Shown in pieces: positions 62,120 through 64,000 of a stretch of DNA of 64,000 nucleotides. The stretch lies in assembly GCF_900115435.1 (NCBI RefSeq), contig NZ_FOWK01000004.1:186001-250000 (forward strand), given 5' to 3'. The DNA is from Prevotella sp. tf2-5. Its GTDB lineage: Bacteria > Bacteroidota > Bacteroidia > Bacteroidales > Bacteroidaceae. The notes under the pieces were generated by a model. That model made no database searches and had not been told where the DNA came from. It saw nothing but the letters and a program-made list of their open reading frames with translations. The stretch's first letter is position 1, and every line of letters starts with the position of its first letter. The position numbers and the translations under genes are program-made.

Positions 62120-63484
62120 TCAAAAAATGTACTCTTCTTTATCAATTTGAGATGTCTCTGCTTCCATAAACATTACAAAATAGATGGGCATATATGTAAC
62201 CTTGCCATTTTGATAGACCTCGCGCTCGTTGGAAATGACAGTAGCTGAAAGGACGTTATATTCTGGATTCTTTAGCAGATTATTGAGGGCACTGTGTACC
62301 TTGTAGTCCTTGCCAGACTTAACTTCTATCGGATGAACACTCATCGTTGTGTGATTGTCAATCAAATAGTCAACCTCGCCCTGCTTGCGGTTATCATAGT
62401 AGAAGAGCTTATGACCATGTGCACGAAGTTCCTGGGCAACGACATTTTCATAGACGGAACCAAGATTGATGCTGCATATATCGTCGAGAACAGGACGGAT
62501 GTTGTTACGATAAAGCAGACCTGTAAGCAAACCTACATCGTTCAGATAAAGCTTCAGCAAGTTCTTCTGCAACGACTCACTTAATGGGAAATGAGGATTA
62601 GAGATGGCATTAACAGCTAAAGATATGCCAGATGAAATGAGATACTCAAATTCTTCTTTATACTGGTCGAAGCGGTCACCCTTCTTTCCACGTATTTCCT
62701 GCGCCACCACACGCTTCTTCTTATTTTCCATCTGTGAGGGAATCATCTCGTAGATACGACGTATGAGCAGCTTCTTGTTGTGTTCTTTTTCATACTTGGA
62801 AGCATCGCTGGCATAAAGGTTGCGGATACCATCCTGTACCTCACGTACCTTCACGATATTATGTGTATCAAGGTAGGTATTGACAGCATCTGGCAGTCCG
62901 CCAACCAGTAGATAGCGGCGGAAAAGGTCGAGTACATGGGTGTGACGCTCTTCCGAAAGGCTCTGGCGCTTTTCATAGGACTGTCGCAGCATATTGATAG
63001 CCTCGTTTCCGAAGCCGTTGGCAATCAAGAACTCCTCGAAATCAAGCTGGAACATTTCCTTGATAGTAATGCTACCTACAGGGATAGAGGTCGTGTCTTG
63101 AAGAGTGATACCCAGCAGACTGCCACTGGCAATATAGCGATAGCGATGATCTTCACGCAGGAATTTCAACATAGTGAGATACTGCGGATAGTGTTGAATC
63201 TCGTCGAGGAACACCAACGTATCTTCACTATTGTTAAGCTTGTCACCTGCAACCATGCTGAGGGTCAGATAAAAGTCTTCCTTCTTATGGATGTTCTTAA
63301 ATAGTTGTTCACCCTCGTCGTCCTCCACAAAGTTGATTTCTATGAAATTCGGATACAGGCGTGTACCTACCTCACGAATACTGAACGATTTGCCTATCTG
63401 ACGGGCTCCTTCCAGTATCAGAATCTTGTCAGTATCAGACTTCAAATAGTCCTCGATGTATGATGTAATCTTCCTATACAGCAT
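62120..63484 (-). CDS. AAA_14/DUF4143 ATPase
   Basis: A 454-residue protein. Walker A LEGARQIGKSFSI (about 24-36), Walker B TLVFLDEIQHYP (about 88-99), ASGSLLG sensor, then the DUF4143 domain with a PD-(D/E)XK-like pattern in the tail (FYYDNRKQGEVDYLI...HPIEVKSG). These ATPases are numerous in Bacteroidales, of uncertain role, and often lie in mobile or defence regions. Upstream lie three regularly spaced 12-bp repeats and a -7 box. The gene is flanked by 68-bp direct repeats. Confidence 0.9.
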   Translation of the reverse strand: MLYRKITSYIEDYLKSDTDKILILEGARQIGKSFSIREVGTRLYPNFIEINFVEDDEGEQLFKNIHKKEDFYLTLSMVAGDKLNNSEDTLVFLDEIQHYPQYLTMLKFLREDHRYRYIASGSLLGITLQDTTSIPVGSITIKEMFQLDFEEFLIANGFGNEAINMLRQSYEKRQSLSEERHTHVLDLFRRYLLVGGLPDAVNTYLDTHNIVKVREVQDGIRNLYASDASKYEKEHNKKLLIRRIYEMIPSQMENKKKRVVAQEIRGKKGDRFDQYKEEFEYLISSGISLAVNAISNPHFPLSESLQKNLLKLYLNDVGLLTGLLYRNNIRPVLDDICSINLGSVYENVVAQELRAHGHKLFYYDNRKQGEVDYLIDNHTTMSVHPIEVKSGKDYKVHSALNNLLKNPEYNVLSATVISNEREVYQNGKVTYMPIYFVMFMEAETSQIDKEEYIF

Positions 63485-63492
63485 GGCGATTA

Positions 63493-63570
63493 TACACTTT
63501 TCAATATGATTTAATAGTCAAAAACTACACTTTTCAACAATATTTCATGCTGCAAAAATACACTTTTCAA
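63493..63570 (-). promoter_or_regulatory. Promoter with three 12-bp operator repeats at 33-bp spacing
   Basis: TACACTTTTCAA occurs exactly at 63493-63504, 63526-63537 and 63559-63570, each 33 bp apart, about three helical turns, so all three face the same side of the DNA. A minus-strand -7 box (TATTTTTG, 63553-63560) overlaps the third copy, and the first lies 9 bp from the AAA_14 start codon. Confidence 0.8.
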
Positions 63571-63637
63571 TTGAAACGACCAAACTTTTCCCTAAAAAAG
63601 AAGGAATTTCTAAAATAATTATTACCTTAGCACCAGA

Positions 63638-63666
63638 GTGAAACAGGTGACAGGTTCCTGTTTCAC
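63638..63666. repeat. Dispersed GACAGGTWCC palindrome, copy 3
   Basis: Perfect 10-bp arms (63638-63647 with 63657-63666) around TGACAGGTT; lies immediately before the 68-bp repeat copy B. Confidence 0.55.
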
Positions 63667-63667
63667 A

Positions 63668-63735
63668 CAGGGAATTTGAAAAAATCAGCCCAAATCGTGG
63701 AGACTTGGGCTTTCTAGATTGTCCTATTATTTCAA
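63668..63735. repeat. 68-bp direct repeat, copy B
   Basis: Partner of 61853-61920. This copy contains a hairpin (AGCCCAA...TTGGGCT) that is imperfect in copy A. 63736-63851 is purine-rich and gene-free. Confidence 0.75.
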
Positions 63736-63851
63736 TACCAAATAAAGGTTATAGGTTAAAGGTTAGCGGTTATAGAGGGAAAAATAGTAAGGAGCGGAGG
63801 AGTAAGGGGGGCGAGTGAAGAATGAAGAGTGAAGAGCCTCGTAAATCCCTG

Positions 63852-64000
63852 CTAATCTTTCAAGCAACCGATAGGTACAACAAATACGCCGTCAGGCCTT
63901 CTGTAAGCGTATGGTCCAACTGCTGTGAGAACCATCATGAATGAAGGGTTCTTCATTTTCGTGGTGTCGATAGTGTCGGCAAGACTCTTCAACGCTTCTG
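63852..64000 (-). CDS. 3' end of a gene leaving the window, possibly another AAA_14-type ATPase
   Basis: A minus frame open from the right edge to TAG 63852-63854 encodes about 48 residues: EALKSLADTIDTTKMKNPSF, then MMVLTAVGPYAYRRPDGV and VVPIGCLKD at the end. The composition is clearly protein-coding. The ending resembles C-termini of AAA_14/DUF4143 ATPases that I know from Prevotella, but with only 48 residues this is a guess. Confidence 0.6.
   Translation of the reverse strand, partial: EALKSLADTIDTTKMKNPSFMMVLTAVGPYAYRRPDGVFVVPIGCLKD

Overview
The window looks like a chromosomal accessory region of a Bacteroidales bacterium, most likely Prevotella/Segatella-like (inference). Evidence: the promoters are of the Bacteroidetes type (TTTG, about 19 nt, then TAnnTTTG), Shine-Dalgarno sites are not evident, GC is about 42%, and the families include GH115/GH43/DUF1593 secreted enzymes, BT4734-like/DUF3987 proteins, AAA_14/DUF4143 ATPases and NlNALIRY-type WYL regulators. 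No integrase or transposase gene was found.

Layout. 1-2.5 kb: 3' part of sbcC. 2.5-4.1 kb: small genes of unknown function, two of which have paralogues near 23-25 kb. 4.2-22 kb: one long co-directional block with many overlapping genes: XRE regulator, GmrSD-like DUF262/DUF1524 protein, two D12-class adenine methyltransferases, McrB-like AAA+ motor, LlaJI/McrC-like nuclease, NERD-helicase, a 780-residue protein of unknown family, a 2H phosphoesterase and a Sel1-repeat protein, closed by a strong terminator. 22-25.3 kb (minus): beta-flower fragment, WG-repeat protein, paralogue of the 3-kb gene, second 2H phosphoesterase, SprT-like metalloprotease and an acidic protein. 25.4-29.2 kb (plus): DUF3293-like protein, ADP-ribosylglycohydrolase, proline-rich lipoprotein, PD-(D/E)XK-like protein, Nudix hydrolase and DUF6794-like protein. 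29.2-31.7 kb: N-formylglutamate amidohydrolase-like gene, an array of nine tRNAs, a truncated WYL-type regulator and a candidate small RNA. 31.8-34.6 kb: HigBA and HipBA toxin-antitoxin pairs. 34.6-41.5 kb: hemicellulose enzymes (GH115, GH43, DUF1593) and an AbiE locus whose toxin gene is fused to the tail of a GH35-type gene. 42.5-47.5 kb (minus): unknown genes and a BT4734/DUF3987 primase-helicase-like module with a P5-like lysin. 47.6-61.5 kb (minus): type I restriction-modification locus (DUF2971, hsdM, phosphoesterase, hsdS, cysteine peptidase, PIN-transmembrane protein, DUF4268, rloA, rloB, hsdR). 61.5-64 kb: AAA_14/DUF4143 ATPase bracketed by 68-bp repeats, with the 3' end of a further gene at the edge.

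How it fits together (inference): the window is mainly a defence island. It stacks a methylation-guided McrBC-like system, a helicase module, a type I system used as a carrier for extra effectors (RloAB, peptidase, PIN-TM), and four toxin-antitoxin or abortive-infection units. Several junctions are still visible: paralogous genes on both sides of the 4-22 kb block, a 40-bp duplicated hsdS end around the peptidase gene, an AbiEii-GH35 gene chimera, and direct repeats around the AAA_14 gene. Alongside sits a set of ADP-ribose-related enzymes and a divergent tRNA array.
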